A DNA stretch of 64,000 bases, from positions 33,004 to 97,003 of the forward strand of contig CAVXGT010000033.1 in assembly GCA_963761475.1 (NCBI GenBank). Reading direction: 5' to 3'. The stretch's first letter is position 1; each line of letters begins with the position of its first letter. The notes under the pieces were generated by a model that saw only the letters and a list, made by a program, of their open reading frames with translations, was not told the origin of the DNA and did not search any database. Position numbers and translations under genes: made by a program. The stretch is from Ga0077555 sp963761475 (GTDB taxonomy: Bacteria; Pseudomonadota; Alphaproteobacteria; Rhizobiales; Hyphomicrobiaceae). Below, piece by piece: positions 1-7,836 of the stretch.

Positions 1-1155
1 ATCAGCGAGACGACGCTGAAAGACGTCATGCTGATGCTGATCGATGAGCAGAACAAGAAGGGCGGCCTGCTCGGCAAGAAACTCGAGGCCGTGGTCGTCG
101 ATCCCGCATCGAACTGGCCGCTGTTCGCCGAAAAAGCGCGAGAGCTGATCTCGCAGAAGAAGGTGTCGGCGGTGTTCGGGTGCTGGACGAGCGTGTCGCG
201 CAAGTCGGTGCTGCCGGTCTTCAAAGAGCTCAATTCGGTGCTGTTCTATCCCGTGCAGTACGAGGGCGAGGAGAGCGAGCGCAACGTGTTCTACACGGGC
301 GCTGCACCGAACCAGCAGGCCATTCCGGCGGTCGACTACCTGATGTCGGAAGACGGCGGCTCGGTGAAGCGGTGGGTGCTGGCCGGCACCGACTACGTTT
401 ATCCGCGCACGACCAACAAGATCCTGGAGGCCTACCTTCTGCGCAAAGGCGTGAAGAAGGAAGACATCATGATCAACTACACGCCCTTCGGTCATTCCGA
501 CTGGCAGACGATCGTGGCCGACATCGTCAAGTTCGGCTCGGCGGGCAAAAAGACAGCCGTGGTCTCGACCATCAACGGCGATGCCAACGTGCCGTTCTAC
601 AAGGAGCTTGCCAACAAGGGCGTGAAGGCGACGGACATTCCTGTAGTCGCGTTCTCGGTCGGTGAAGAAGAGCTCGCCGGCGTCGACACCAAGAACCTGA
701 TCGGCCACCTGGCGGCCTGGAATTACTTCCAGTCGGTCGATACGCCGGAGAACAAGGCGTTCATCGAGAAGTGGAAAGCCTTCACGAAGAACCCGAAGCG
801 GGTGACCAACGACCCGATGGAGGCACATGTCATCGGTTTCAACATGTGGGTTAAGGCAGTCGAGAAGGTCAAATCCACCGATCCCGACAAAGTCATCGAT
901 GCGCTTCCCGGCATCGAGGCGCCGAACCTAACGGGTGGCATGTCGAAGATGCTGCCGAACCATCACATCACCAAGCCGGTGATGATCGGCGAGATCCGTC
1001 CCGACGGACAGTTCGACGTGGTGTGGCAGACGAAGGGACTGGTTCCTGGCGACGCGTGGTCTGACTTCCTGCCCGGCTCGGAAGACCTGGTTTCCGATTG
1101 GGTCGGCAAGAAGTGCGGCAACTTCAACAACAAGACCGGAAAGTGCGGCAGCTAA
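1..1155 (+). CDS. urtA: UrtA, urea ABC transporter substrate-binding protein (5' partial)
   Basis: Periplasmic urea-binding component of the UrtABCDE high-affinity uptake system. The frame is open from base 1, so the signal peptide and roughly the first 50 to 60 residues lie outside the window. The visible part has the type-I periplasmic binding fold typical of UrtA, with motifs such as FGCWTSVSRKSVLPVF and LFYPVQYEGEE near the start and the usual cysteine-containing tail CGNFNNKTGKCGS. It is followed by urtB after 82 bases that hold a strong stem-loop. Family assignment is firm because urtBCDE and the urease genes follow directly. Regulation cannot be read here because the promoter is outside the window; nitrogen limitation through NtrC is usual in the family. 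Confidence 0.96.
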   Translation: MSETTLKDVMLMLIDEQNKKGGLLGKKLEAVVVDPASNWPLFAEKARELISQKKVSAVFGCWTSVSRKSVLPVFKELNSVLFYPVQYEGEESERNVFYTGAAPNQQAIPAVDYLMSEDGGSVKRWVLAGTDYVYPRTTNKILEAYLLRKGVKKEDIMINYTPFGHSDWQTIVADIVKFGSAGKKTAVVSTINGDANVPFYKELANKGVKATDIPVVAFSVGEEELAGVDTKNLIGHLAAWNYFQSVDTPENKAFIEKWKAFTKNPKRVTNDPMEAHVIGFNMWVKAVEKVKSTDPDKVIDALPGIEAPNLTGGMSKMLPNHHITKPVMIGEIRPDGQFDVVWQTKGLVPGDAWSDFLPGSEDLVSDWVGKKCGNFNNKTGKCGS

Positions 1156-1180
1156 TACAGCAGTGCCCCGGAGTTAAGCG

Positions 1181-1214
1181 GACCTGCTCGCAGCTGGGGC
1201 GCTGCGGGCAGGTC
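1181..1214 (+). promoter_or_regulatory. Stem-loop between urtA and urtB
   Basis: The arms GACCTGCTCGCAGC and GCTGCGGGCAGGTC pair over 14 positions (13 Watson-Crick and one G-U) around the 6-base loop TGGGGC. A short T-rich stretch, TTGTTCC, follows, but there is no true U-tract. The position, just after the binding-protein gene and before the permease genes, suits an mRNA-stabilising or partial-termination hairpin that lets urtA be made in excess. That role is inferred; only the inverted repeat is seen. Confidence 0.6.
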
Positions 1215-1237
1215 TTGTTCCAGAGGGAAGGGATCAC

Positions 1238-2863
1238 ATGCAAATGCTGAAGCGCAGCCTCGTGATGGCTCTGGTGCTTGCGTGTGCACTGTTGGCGGCG
1301 CCGCGAGCCGGCTTTGCGCAAAGCGGGGGCGGTGAGCTTGGCGCTGCGTTGGACCTGCTGGCCGCCAATTCCTACACGCAGACGGGCAAGGCGATCGATG
1401 CCATCGCGCAGTCGGGGACGCCTCAAGCAATTGCGATTCTCGAGGCGATGGGCGACCGGCGTCTGCTGATCGACCCGGCCAGCAAGGGCGTCTACGTCAA
1501 GGCGAAGACGGGCGGCTTTGTCGATGCGGCGACTGGAAAAGCCGTCAAGCGGGGGGGCGACGGCCTCACTGCGGTGCGTGTCAACAATCGGTTGCGCAAT
1601 GCCATCGAGGCGGCGCTTGGCAGCCTGGTGCTGCGCTCACCCGACCCGGAGAAGCGGCGCCTTGCGGCAGACGCGATGTTCAAATCGCGCCAGAGTGCGG
1701 ATCTGCCGCGGCTGGATAAGGCAATTGCGGCGGAGAAGAACGCCTCGGTGGCGCTCGAGTTCGAGAGGGCACGGGCGGCGATCCTGCTGAGTGCACCCGA
1801 AAGCAATCTGGTGACGCGCCTTCGCGCAGTGCAGACGCTCGGCACGTGGCACGACAGCGAAACACTGGGGCTTTTGCGGGGTGTGCGGAGCGCGAATGCG
1901 CCGGGAGAGTTGCAGACGGCGATCGACGATGCGATCAAGCGGATCGAGCATCATCGCCAGCTTCTGAGTGCGCTCCAGGATGTGGTCTACGGTCTGTCGC
2001 TCGGCTCGGTGCTGCTGCTGGCGGCGATCGGGCTCGCGATCACGTTCGGCGTGATGGGCGTGATCAACATGGCGCATGGTGAGATGGTCATGCTCGGCGC
2101 CTATACGACGTATGTCGTGCAGGAGGGCTTCAGGGCCTGGGCGCCCGGGGCCTTCGACCTGTCGCTGATGATCGCCATTCCAATGGCATTCCTGGTGGCG
2201 GGACTGGTCGGCGTCATCATCGAACGTGGCATCATCCGGTTTCTCTACGGGCGGCCGCTGGAAACACTGCTGGCGACGTGGGGCGTCAGCCTGATGCTGC
2301 AGCAGGCGGTGCGGACGGCGTTCGGGCCGACGAACAAGGAGGTCGGAAACCCGAGCTTCATGTCCGGAGCGATCGATCTGTGGGGGCTCTCGATCACGTG
2401 GAGCCGACTTTGGATCATCGTGTTTACGCTCGCCGTCTTCGCGGGGCTGCAACTGGTGTTGCGCAAGACCAGACTCGGGCTCGAGATGCGGGCGGTGACG
2501 CAGAACCGCCGGATGGCCTCGTCGATGGGGATCCGCTCGGCACGGGTCGACGCGCTGACGTTCGGGCTCGGATCCGGCATCGCCGGCATCGCGGGGGTGG
2601 CGCTGTCGCAAATCGACAACGTCTCGCCCAATCTTGGCCAGTCCTACATCGTCGACAGCTTCATGGTGGTGGTGTTCGGCGGCGTCGGAAACCTCATTGG
2701 AACGCTGGTCTCGGCTTTCTTCCTCGGCATCGCCAACAAGATGCTGGAGCCGGCGGCAGGCGCCGTGCTGGCGAAGATCCTGATCCTGGTACTGCTGATC
2801 TTGTTCATCCAGAAGCGGCCGCGTGGTCTGTTCGCGCTCAAGGGGAGGGCGGTCGAAGCATGA
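1238..2863 (+). CDS. urtB: UrtB, urea ABC transporter permease
   Basis: Inner-membrane permease of the urea importer, 541 residues, which is normal for UrtB. The N-terminus has a signal-like hydrophobic segment (residues about 6 to 25, ending AGFAQ), then a soluble, mostly helical stretch of about 210 residues characteristic of UrtB. From about residue 245 comes a LivH-type membrane domain, recognised by VYGLSLGSVLLLAAIGLAIT and GVINMAHGEMVMLGAY, with several more membrane segments to the end. The start ATG follows the purine-rich AGAGGGAAGG. The stop overlaps the urtC start as ATGA, indicating translational coupling. It pairs with UrtC to form the channel and is powered by UrtD and UrtE. Confidence 0.96.
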   Translation: MQMLKRSLVMALVLACALLAAPRAGFAQSGGGELGAALDLLAANSYTQTGKAIDAIAQSGTPQAIAILEAMGDRRLLIDPASKGVYVKAKTGGFVDAATGKAVKRGGDGLTAVRVNNRLRNAIEAALGSLVLRSPDPEKRRLAADAMFKSRQSADLPRLDKAIAAEKNASVALEFERARAAILLSAPESNLVTRLRAVQTLGTWHDSETLGLLRGVRSANAPGELQTAIDDAIKRIEHHRQLLSALQDVVYGLSLGSVLLLAAIGLAITFGVMGVINMAHGEMVMLGAYTTYVVQEGFRAWAPGAFDLSLMIAIPMAFLVAGLVGVIIERGIIRFLYGRPLETLLATWGVSLMLQQAVRTAFGPTNKEVGNPSFMSGAIDLWGLSITWSRLWIIVFTLAVFAGLQLVLRKTRLGLEMRAVTQNRRMASSMGIRSARVDALTFGLGSGIAGIAGVALSQIDNVSPNLGQSYIVDSFMVVVFGGVGNLIGTLVSAFFLGIANKMLEPAAGAVLAKILILVLLILFIQKRPRGLFALKGRAVEA

Positions 2864-4029
2864 TTACCAAGCTCGTAATCGACAGCCTGGATCGGCGCGG
2901 GGCGCTGTTTCTCGCGATACTGTTGGCCATTCTGGTGGCGGTGCCGGTGCTCAACCTGGCGCTGCCGGAGGGCTCGGCGCTGCATGTGCCGACGCATGTC
3001 ATGGTGCTGCTTGGCAAGTACGTGTGCTTTGCGGTCCTCGCGCTGTCGCTGGACCTGGTGTGGGGCTACTGCGGCATCCTGAGCCTCGGGCATGGCGCGT
3101 TCTTTGCGCTCGGCGGCTATGCGATGGGCATGTACCTGATGCGGCAGATCGGGACCAGGGGCGTCTATGGCAATCCCGACCTGCCGGATTTCATGGTGTT
3201 CCTCAACTGGAAGGAGTTGCCGTTCTTCTGGTACGGGTTCAGCTCGTTTCCCTATGCGATGGTGATGGCGGTGGCGGCGCCGGGGGTGTTGGCGTTCGTG
3301 TTCGGGTGGCTTGCATTCCGCAGCCGGGTGGCCGGCGTCTATCTCTCGATCATCACGCAGGCACTGACCTATGCGTTGATGCTGGCGTTCTTCCGCAACG
3401 ACATGGGATTTGGCGGCAACAACGGGCTCACCGACTTCAAGGACATTGTCGGCTTCTCGGTGCAGGCGCAGTCGACGCGGGCGGTGCTGTTCGCGCTGTC
3501 GGTGGCGCTGTTGGCAGCGTCATTCGTGGCGGCCCGTATCCTGGTGACGTCATCGTTCGGCAAAGTGCTGGTGTCGATCCGGGATGCGGAAAGCCGCACG
3601 CGATTTCTGGGCTACCGGGTGGAAGACTACAAGCTCGTGGTGTTCGTGGTGTCGGCCTGCATGGCGGGCCTGGCGGGCGCGCTCTATGTGCCGCAGGTCG
3701 GCATCATCAATCCTTCGGAATTTGCGCCGGCGAATTCGATCGAGGCGGTGATCTGGGTGGCCGTCGGCGGTCGCGGCACACTGATCGGGGCCGCGGTCGG
3801 CGCGTTCGTGGTCAACCTCGTCAAGACGGTCTTCACGACGGGAGCGCTGGCACCCTACTGGCTGTTCATCCTCGGCGGGTTGTTCATCGGGGTGACGTTG
3901 GCGCTGCCGAAAGGAATCATCGGCACGATCGATGCGATGCGCGAGAGAAAGGCTGCCAACACGGCGCAAGCCTCGGATCTCGGGCTGGCATCAGAGCCAA
4001 GTGCGCGCAAGGCGGAGCCAGCGGAGTGA
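2860..4029 (+). CDS. urtC: UrtC, urea ABC transporter permease
   Basis: Second inner-membrane permease subunit, 389 residues, LivM type. The start ATG at 2860 overlaps the urtB stop, and the protein begins MITKLVIDSLDRRG. It has about eight to nine hydrophobic segments and typical UrtC/LivM sequence: LDLVWGYCGILSLGHGAFFA near residue 65, then SFGKVLVSIRDAESRTRFLG in the cytoplasmic loop that contacts the ATPases. The frame is open further upstream inside urtB, but that extension has no family sequence. The gene ends 4 bases before urtD. It works with UrtB, UrtD and UrtE in urea import. Confidence 0.96.
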   Translation: MITKLVIDSLDRRGALFLAILLAILVAVPVLNLALPEGSALHVPTHVMVLLGKYVCFAVLALSLDLVWGYCGILSLGHGAFFALGGYAMGMYLMRQIGTRGVYGNPDLPDFMVFLNWKELPFFWYGFSSFPYAMVMAVAAPGVLAFVFGWLAFRSRVAGVYLSIITQALTYALMLAFFRNDMGFGGNNGLTDFKDIVGFSVQAQSTRAVLFALSVALLAASFVAARILVTSSFGKVLVSIRDAESRTRFLGYRVEDYKLVVFVVSACMAGLAGALYVPQVGIINPSEFAPANSIEAVIWVAVGGRGTLIGAAVGAFVVNLVKTVFTTGALAPYWLFILGGLFIGVTLALPKGIIGTIDAMRERKAANTAQASDLGLASEPSARKAEPAE

Positions 4030-4033
4030 TCAC

Positions 4034-4801
4034 ATGCACGAGGTGAAATCCGCTGCAACGGTGACCAATGCCGTTCTCTATCTGGACGGTGTGTCGGTGA
4101 CGTTCGACGGCTTCCGGGCGCTCAACGAGCTGTCGCTCTACCTGGAGCCAGGCGAGATGCGCGCCATTATCGGCCCAAATGGCGCGGGCAAGACGACGAT
4201 GATGGATGTCATCACGGGCAAGACGCGGCCGGATACCGGCGTCGTGCTGCTCGACGGCCATATCGATCTGACGGCGCTCGACGAGGCGGCGATCGCCGAG
4301 CTCGGGATCGGGCGCAAGTTCCAGAAGCCAACGGTGTTCGAGAGCCACACCGTTGCCGACAATATCATGCTGGCATTGAAGGCGCCGCGCGATCCCTGGT
4401 CGTCACTGTTCGGCGAGCGCAACCGGATCGGAGGCGATCGGATCGATGCGGTACTCGACATCGTGCGGCTCGGTGATCTCAAGGCCAAGCCGGCGGGCGG
4501 GCTCAGCCATGGCCAGAAGCAGTGGCTCGAGATCGGGATGCTGCTGGCGCAGGACCCGAAGCTGCTGCTGGTGGACGAACCCGTCGCGGGGATGACGGAC
4601 GCGGAAACGGAGGCGACGGCCGAGCTGCTGCGCGACATCGCGCGGAACCATTCGGTGGTCGTTGTCGAGCACGATATGCACTTCGTGCGCGCGCTCGGCG
4701 TCAAGGTGACGTGCCTGCACGAAGGCTCGGTGCTGGCGGAAGGATCGATCGACGATGTCTCGAACAACGAGCGCGTGGTCGAGGTTTATCTGGGACGATG
4801 A
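4034..4801 (+). CDS. urtD: UrtD, urea ABC transporter ATP-binding protein
   Basis: Cytoplasmic ATPase of the urea importer, 255 residues, LivG type. Walker A is GPNGAGKTT (about residues 43 to 51), the ABC signature is LSHGQKQWLEIG, and Walker B is LLLVDEPVAGM followed by the switch histidine in VVEHDMHFV. The chosen ATG at 4034 lies 4 bases after the urtC stop; an in-frame extension into urtC is ignored. About 200 bases with only a doubtful small ORF separate it from urtE, a wider gap than elsewhere in the operon. Confidence 0.96.
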   Translation: MHEVKSAATVTNAVLYLDGVSVTFDGFRALNELSLYLEPGEMRAIIGPNGAGKTTMMDVITGKTRPDTGVVLLDGHIDLTALDEAAIAELGIGRKFQKPTVFESHTVADNIMLALKAPRDPWSSLFGERNRIGGDRIDAVLDIVRLGDLKAKPAGGLSHGQKQWLEIGMLLAQDPKLLLVDEPVAGMTDAETEATAELLRDIARNHSVVVVEHDMHFVRALGVKVTCLHEGSVLAEGSIDDVSNNERVVEVYLGR

Positions 4802-4823
4802 ATCTCAGCGGGAGATGAGGATC

Positions 4824-5012
4824 ATGCTGCCACCCTTCGAACCTGCGCGGCGCAAGAAGGCGCAAACATCCAAGCCGGTGAGCCAAGCGCGTGGCGGGCA
4901 TGAGGTTTGTGCACGCATGCGGGCGGTGCCGCGCAAGCTTATGGTGCTCGACCGGCGGGCGCCGATGCCAATGGTGCGGCGTGAGGTTGGGCGAAAGGTC
5001 GGACGATGCTGA
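4824..5012 (+). CDS. Doubtful small ORF between urtD and urtE
   Basis: A 62-codon frame starting MLPPFEPARRKKAQ fills most of the urtD-urtE gap and ends inside the first codons of urtE, sharing ATGCTGA with the urtE start. The product would be very basic (many Arg and Lys) with no domain I recognise. Purines (GGGAGATGAGG) lie just upstream, and the stop overlap resembles the coupling between other genes of the operon. Against it, composition is biased and there is no conserved motif. It may be a real small coupling peptide or chance coding. Confidence 0.25.
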   Translation: MLPPFEPARRKKAQTSKPVSQARGGHEVCARMRAVPRKLMVLDRRAPMPMVRREVGRKVGRC

Positions 5013-5701
5013 GTGTAGAAGGGCTCGATCTCCACTACGGCGCGGCGCAGGCGCTGCGCGGTGTGTCGGTTGCAGCCGAAGCAGGCGCGGTGACGTGTGT
5101 GCTCGGTCGCAATGGTGTCGGCAAGACCAGCCTGCTACGGGCGGTTTGCGGACAGCACCGGATCAGCGGGGGCCGAGTCATGTGGGAGGGCGAGGATATC
5201 TCGGGGCTGGCGCCGCACGAGCGGGCGCGGCGCGGCATTGCATTCGTGCCGCAGGGGCGGGAGATCTTCCCGCTGTTGACGGTGCGCGAGAACATCGAGA
5301 CGGGATTTGCTCCGCTGAAGCGGCGAGACCGGCAGATTCCCGACCTCGTGTTCGAGCTGTTTCCAGTTCTGAAAAGCATGCTGCATCGCCGCGGCGGGGA
5401 TCTCTCCGGCGGACAGCAGCAGCAACTTGCCATCGCGCGGGCGCTGACCATGCGGCCGAAACTGATCGTGCTCGACGAGCCGACGGAAGGCATCCAACCT
5501 TCGATCATCAAGGATATCGGTCGGGCGATCTCGTTCCTGAGGGAACGGGGCGACATGGCGATCCTGCTGGTCGAGCAGTATTTCGAGTTCGCTCGGGATC
5601 TCGCGGACAAGTATGCGGTGCTGGACCGCGGGCAAGTGGTGTTGTCGGGGCTCAAGGCGGATATGGTGGAGGCCGATGTGCGGGCCAAGCTGACGGTGTG
5701 A
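5006..5701 (+). CDS. urtE: UrtE, urea ABC transporter ATP-binding protein
   Basis: Second ATPase of the urea importer, 231 residues, LivF type. It begins MLSVEGLDLHYGAAQALRG. Walker A is GRNGVGKTSLL (residues about 34 to 44), the Q-loop region is FVPQGREIFPLLTVREN, the signature is LSGGQQQQLAIARAL and Walker B is LIVLDEPTEGIQPSII. It closes the urtABCDE block, and the urease genes begin 1 base later with ureD, so uptake and hydrolysis are probably co-transcribed. Confidence 0.96.
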   Translation: MLSVEGLDLHYGAAQALRGVSVAAEAGAVTCVLGRNGVGKTSLLRAVCGQHRISGGRVMWEGEDISGLAPHERARRGIAFVPQGREIFPLLTVRENIETGFAPLKRRDRQIPDLVFELFPVLKSMLHRRGGDLSGGQQQQLAIARALTMRPKLIVLDEPTEGIQPSIIKDIGRAISFLRERGDMAILLVEQYFEFARDLADKYAVLDRGQVVLSGLKADMVEADVRAKLTV

Positions 5702-5702
5702 G

Positions 5703-6548
5703 ATGCAGGCGGCGGACGAAGTGCGGAGAATGACCAGCGGCGATCCTGGATCGGATGGGCTGCGGGCTGGCGTGTGTGCGCGCTTTGCATGGGACGGAGC
5801 GAGGAGCCGGGTCCAGGATCTGAGCCAGGCCGGCGGATACCGACTGGCGCTGCCATCGACGTTCAAGCCGTATGTGGAGGCCTCGCAGATCAACACGGGC
5901 GGTGGTGTGGTCGGCGGCGATGCGATCACGACCCGGCTGGACGTGGAGGAAGGCGGGGACGTGGTGTTCTCGACGCAAGGGGCAGAGCGGGTCTACCGGT
6001 CGGCGGGGCCAGTCGCCTCGATGAGCGTCGCGCTGAGACTTGCGGGGGGAGCGCGGCTCGATTGGCTGCCGCAGCAGACGATCCTTTATGCGGGCGCAAG
6101 ATTGCGTCGCCGCATAGAGGTGGCGATGACGGGGGATAGCAGGCTTCTGATGGTGGAGCTGGTGACGTTCGGCCGGCCGGCGAGCCAGGAGGGTACGGAG
6201 GCGGTCGATGTCGACGACCACTGGCGCATCCGCCGCGATGGCCGTCTCATCTATGCTGAAGCTCTGCGGCTGGCAGGTGCGATGACGACGCGGCTGGCGC
6301 GCGGGGCCATCGGAGGGCAGGCGGTGACATCTGGGATCGTGCTTTATATCACGGCAGATGCGGGCGAGCGGCTGGCGGGGGTACGTGACCTGCTCGAGGA
6401 GACGGGGTGCGAAGCGGGAGCAAGTGCGTGGAACGGGATGCTGGCCGTCCGCCTGCTGGCGCATAGACCGGCTGACGCTGTGCGCACTGCAGCCGCGGTG
6501 GCGCGCCATCTGGCACAACGAGACATGCCGCGCGTCTGGTCGGTATGA
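5703..6548 (+). CDS. ureD: UreD, urease accessory protein
   Basis: Urease maturation scaffold, 281 residues. UreD binds apo-urease and, with UreF and UreG, forms the complex through which nickel reaches the active site. Family sequence is clear in INTGGGVVGGDAITTRLDV near residue 62, the region AERVYRS, and LPQQTILYAGARLRRRIEV. The start ATG is 1 base after the urtE stop; a second ATG at codon 10 is possible. It is the first gene of the urease block, a common order in alphaproteobacteria. Confidence 0.94.
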   Translation: MQAADEVRRMTSGDPGSDGLRAGVCARFAWDGARSRVQDLSQAGGYRLALPSTFKPYVEASQINTGGGVVGGDAITTRLDVEEGGDVVFSTQGAERVYRSAGPVASMSVALRLAGGARLDWLPQQTILYAGARLRRRIEVAMTGDSRLLMVELVTFGRPASQEGTEAVDVDDHWRIRRDGRLIYAEALRLAGAMTTRLARGAIGGQAVTSGIVLYITADAGERLAGVRDLLEETGCEAGASAWNGMLAVRLLAHRPADAVRTAAAVARHLAQRDMPRVWSV

Positions 6549-6581
6549 CTTGATGCAAACATCCATGGGAGCGAGGAACTG

Positions 6582-6884
6582 ATGAACCTCACGCCACGCG
6601 AAAAAGACAAACTGCTCGTTGCCATGGCCGCTATCGTTGCGCGCCGCCGCCTGGAGCGGGGCGTCAAGCTCAACCACCCCGAGGCGATCGCCTTGATCAC
6701 CGACTTCGTGGTCGAAGGCGCGCGCGACGGGCGCAGCGTGGCCGAGCTGATGACGGCCGGCGCGCAGGTCGTGCGACGCGACCAGGTGATGGCGGGCGTG
6801 GCCGAGATGATTCACGACGTACAGGTGGAAGCGACGTTTCCGGACGGCACCAAGCTCGTCACAGTTCACGATCCGATCCGATGA
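6582..6884 (+). CDS. ureA: UreA, urease gamma subunit
   Basis: Small structural subunit of urease, 100 residues, full length. It starts MNLTPREKDKLLVAMAA, ends with the typical FPDGTKLVTVHDPIR and contains LNHPEAIALITDFVVEGARD. GAGG lies at a good distance before the ATG. The last codons overlap the start of the hupE-like gene as ATGA. With UreB and UreC it forms the (alpha-beta-gamma)3 enzyme that hydrolyses urea to ammonia and carbamate in the cytoplasm. Confidence 0.98.
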   Translation: MNLTPREKDKLLVAMAAIVARRRLERGVKLNHPEAIALITDFVVEGARDGRSVAELMTAGAQVVRRDQVMAGVAEMIHDVQVEATFPDGTKLVTVHDPIR

Positions 6885-7492
6885 AAAACAGGAGCAAACC
6901 GACGATGAAACGACTGGGCCTCGCAGCGCTGCTGCTCGTGCCGACGGCGGCCCCGGCGCTCGCGCATCTTGATCCGGTGGCACACGGCTCGTTCATGGCC
7001 GGCCTGTCGCATCCCCTGTCTGGGGTCGATCACATCCTGGCCATGATCACGGTGGGGCTCTGGGCCGCCATGATCGGCGGCCGGGCGCTGTGGCTCGTGC
7101 CATGCGCATTCATCGGGGCCATGGGGTTGGGCTACGTCGCAGCGCTGGCCGATGTCGCACTGCCTTACGTCGAGCCGGCGGTGCTGGCCTCCACGGTGGT
7201 GCTCGGGTTGCTCGTGGCCTTGGCCCTGCCCGTGCCGGGACTGCTGGCGATGGCGGTGGTGGCGCTCTTCGCCGTCTTCCACGGGCATGCGCATGGTGCC
7301 GAGCTTGGAGCCGCGGGGGCGGCAGGTTATGGCATGGGCTTCGTCCTTGCGACGGCATTGCTGCATGGCGTTGGACTTGCGTCGGGAATTGGGCTCATGC
7401 GCCTGCTCGATCCCATCCTGGCGCGCCGGGTGGCCCGCGTTAGCGGTGGCCTCGCGGCGGCCGGAGGGCTTGCCCTCGCGTTTGCAGGCTAG
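6881..7492 (+). CDS. ureJ: HupE/UreJ family nickel permease-like protein
   Basis: Polytopic inner-membrane protein of 203 residues, HupE/UreJ family, thought to import nickel for urease or hydrogenase. After an N-terminal signal segment ending PALAH it carries the family motif HPLSGVDHILAM, then five to six hydrophobic helices with a histidine cluster HGHAHGAEL and a late LLHGVGLASG. The first ATG at 6881 overlaps the ureA stop; an alternative ATG at 6905 gives a more typical signal peptide (MKRLGLAALLL). Its place between ureA and ureB supports a urease-specific nickel role. The symbol follows that context. Confidence 0.88.
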   Translation: MKNRSKPTMKRLGLAALLLVPTAAPALAHLDPVAHGSFMAGLSHPLSGVDHILAMITVGLWAAMIGGRALWLVPCAFIGAMGLGYVAALADVALPYVEPAVLASTVVLGLLVALALPVPGLLAMAVVALFAVFHGHAHGAELGAAGAAGYGMGFVLATALLHGVGLASGIGLMRLLDPILARRVARVSGGLAAAGGLALAFAG

Positions 7493-7502
7493 GAGAGGCG
7501 TC

Positions 7503-7808
7503 ATGAAACCTGGTGAAATCATCACGCAAGCCGGCGAAATAGAGCTCAACGCGGGACGCCCCACGATCGCGCTGGAGGTGACGAATACCGGCGACCGGCC
7601 GATCCAGGTGGGAAGCCATTACCACTTCTACGAGACCAATCCGGCGTTGGCGTTCGACCGGGAGGCGGCGCGCGGATTTCGACTGGACATCGCGCCGGGA
7701 ACGGCGGTGCGGTTCGAGCCGGGCCAGGCGCGCGAGGTGACGCTCGTTGCGCTGGCGGGTAGCAGGACGGTCTACGGCTTTCGTCAAGCGATCATGGGTA
7801 AACTCTGA
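7503..7808 (+). CDS. ureB: UreB, urease beta subunit
   Basis: Structural beta subunit, 101 residues. It begins MKPGEIITQAGEIELN, shows the family core GSHYHFYETNPALAFDR and RGFRLDIAPGTAVRFEPGQ, and ends TVYGFRQAIMGKL. GGAG stands before the ATG at 7503; the longer open frame upstream lies inside the hupE-like gene and is not used. It is separate from UreA, unlike the fused form of some other bacteria. ureC follows after 28 bases. Confidence 0.98.
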   Translation: MKPGEIITQAGEIELNAGRPTIALEVTNTGDRPIQVGSHYHFYETNPALAFDREAARGFRLDIAPGTAVRFEPGQAREVTLVALAGSRTVYGFRQAIMGKL

Positions 7809-7836
7809 ACTCCAGACCTCACGCGGGGTTACTTGC

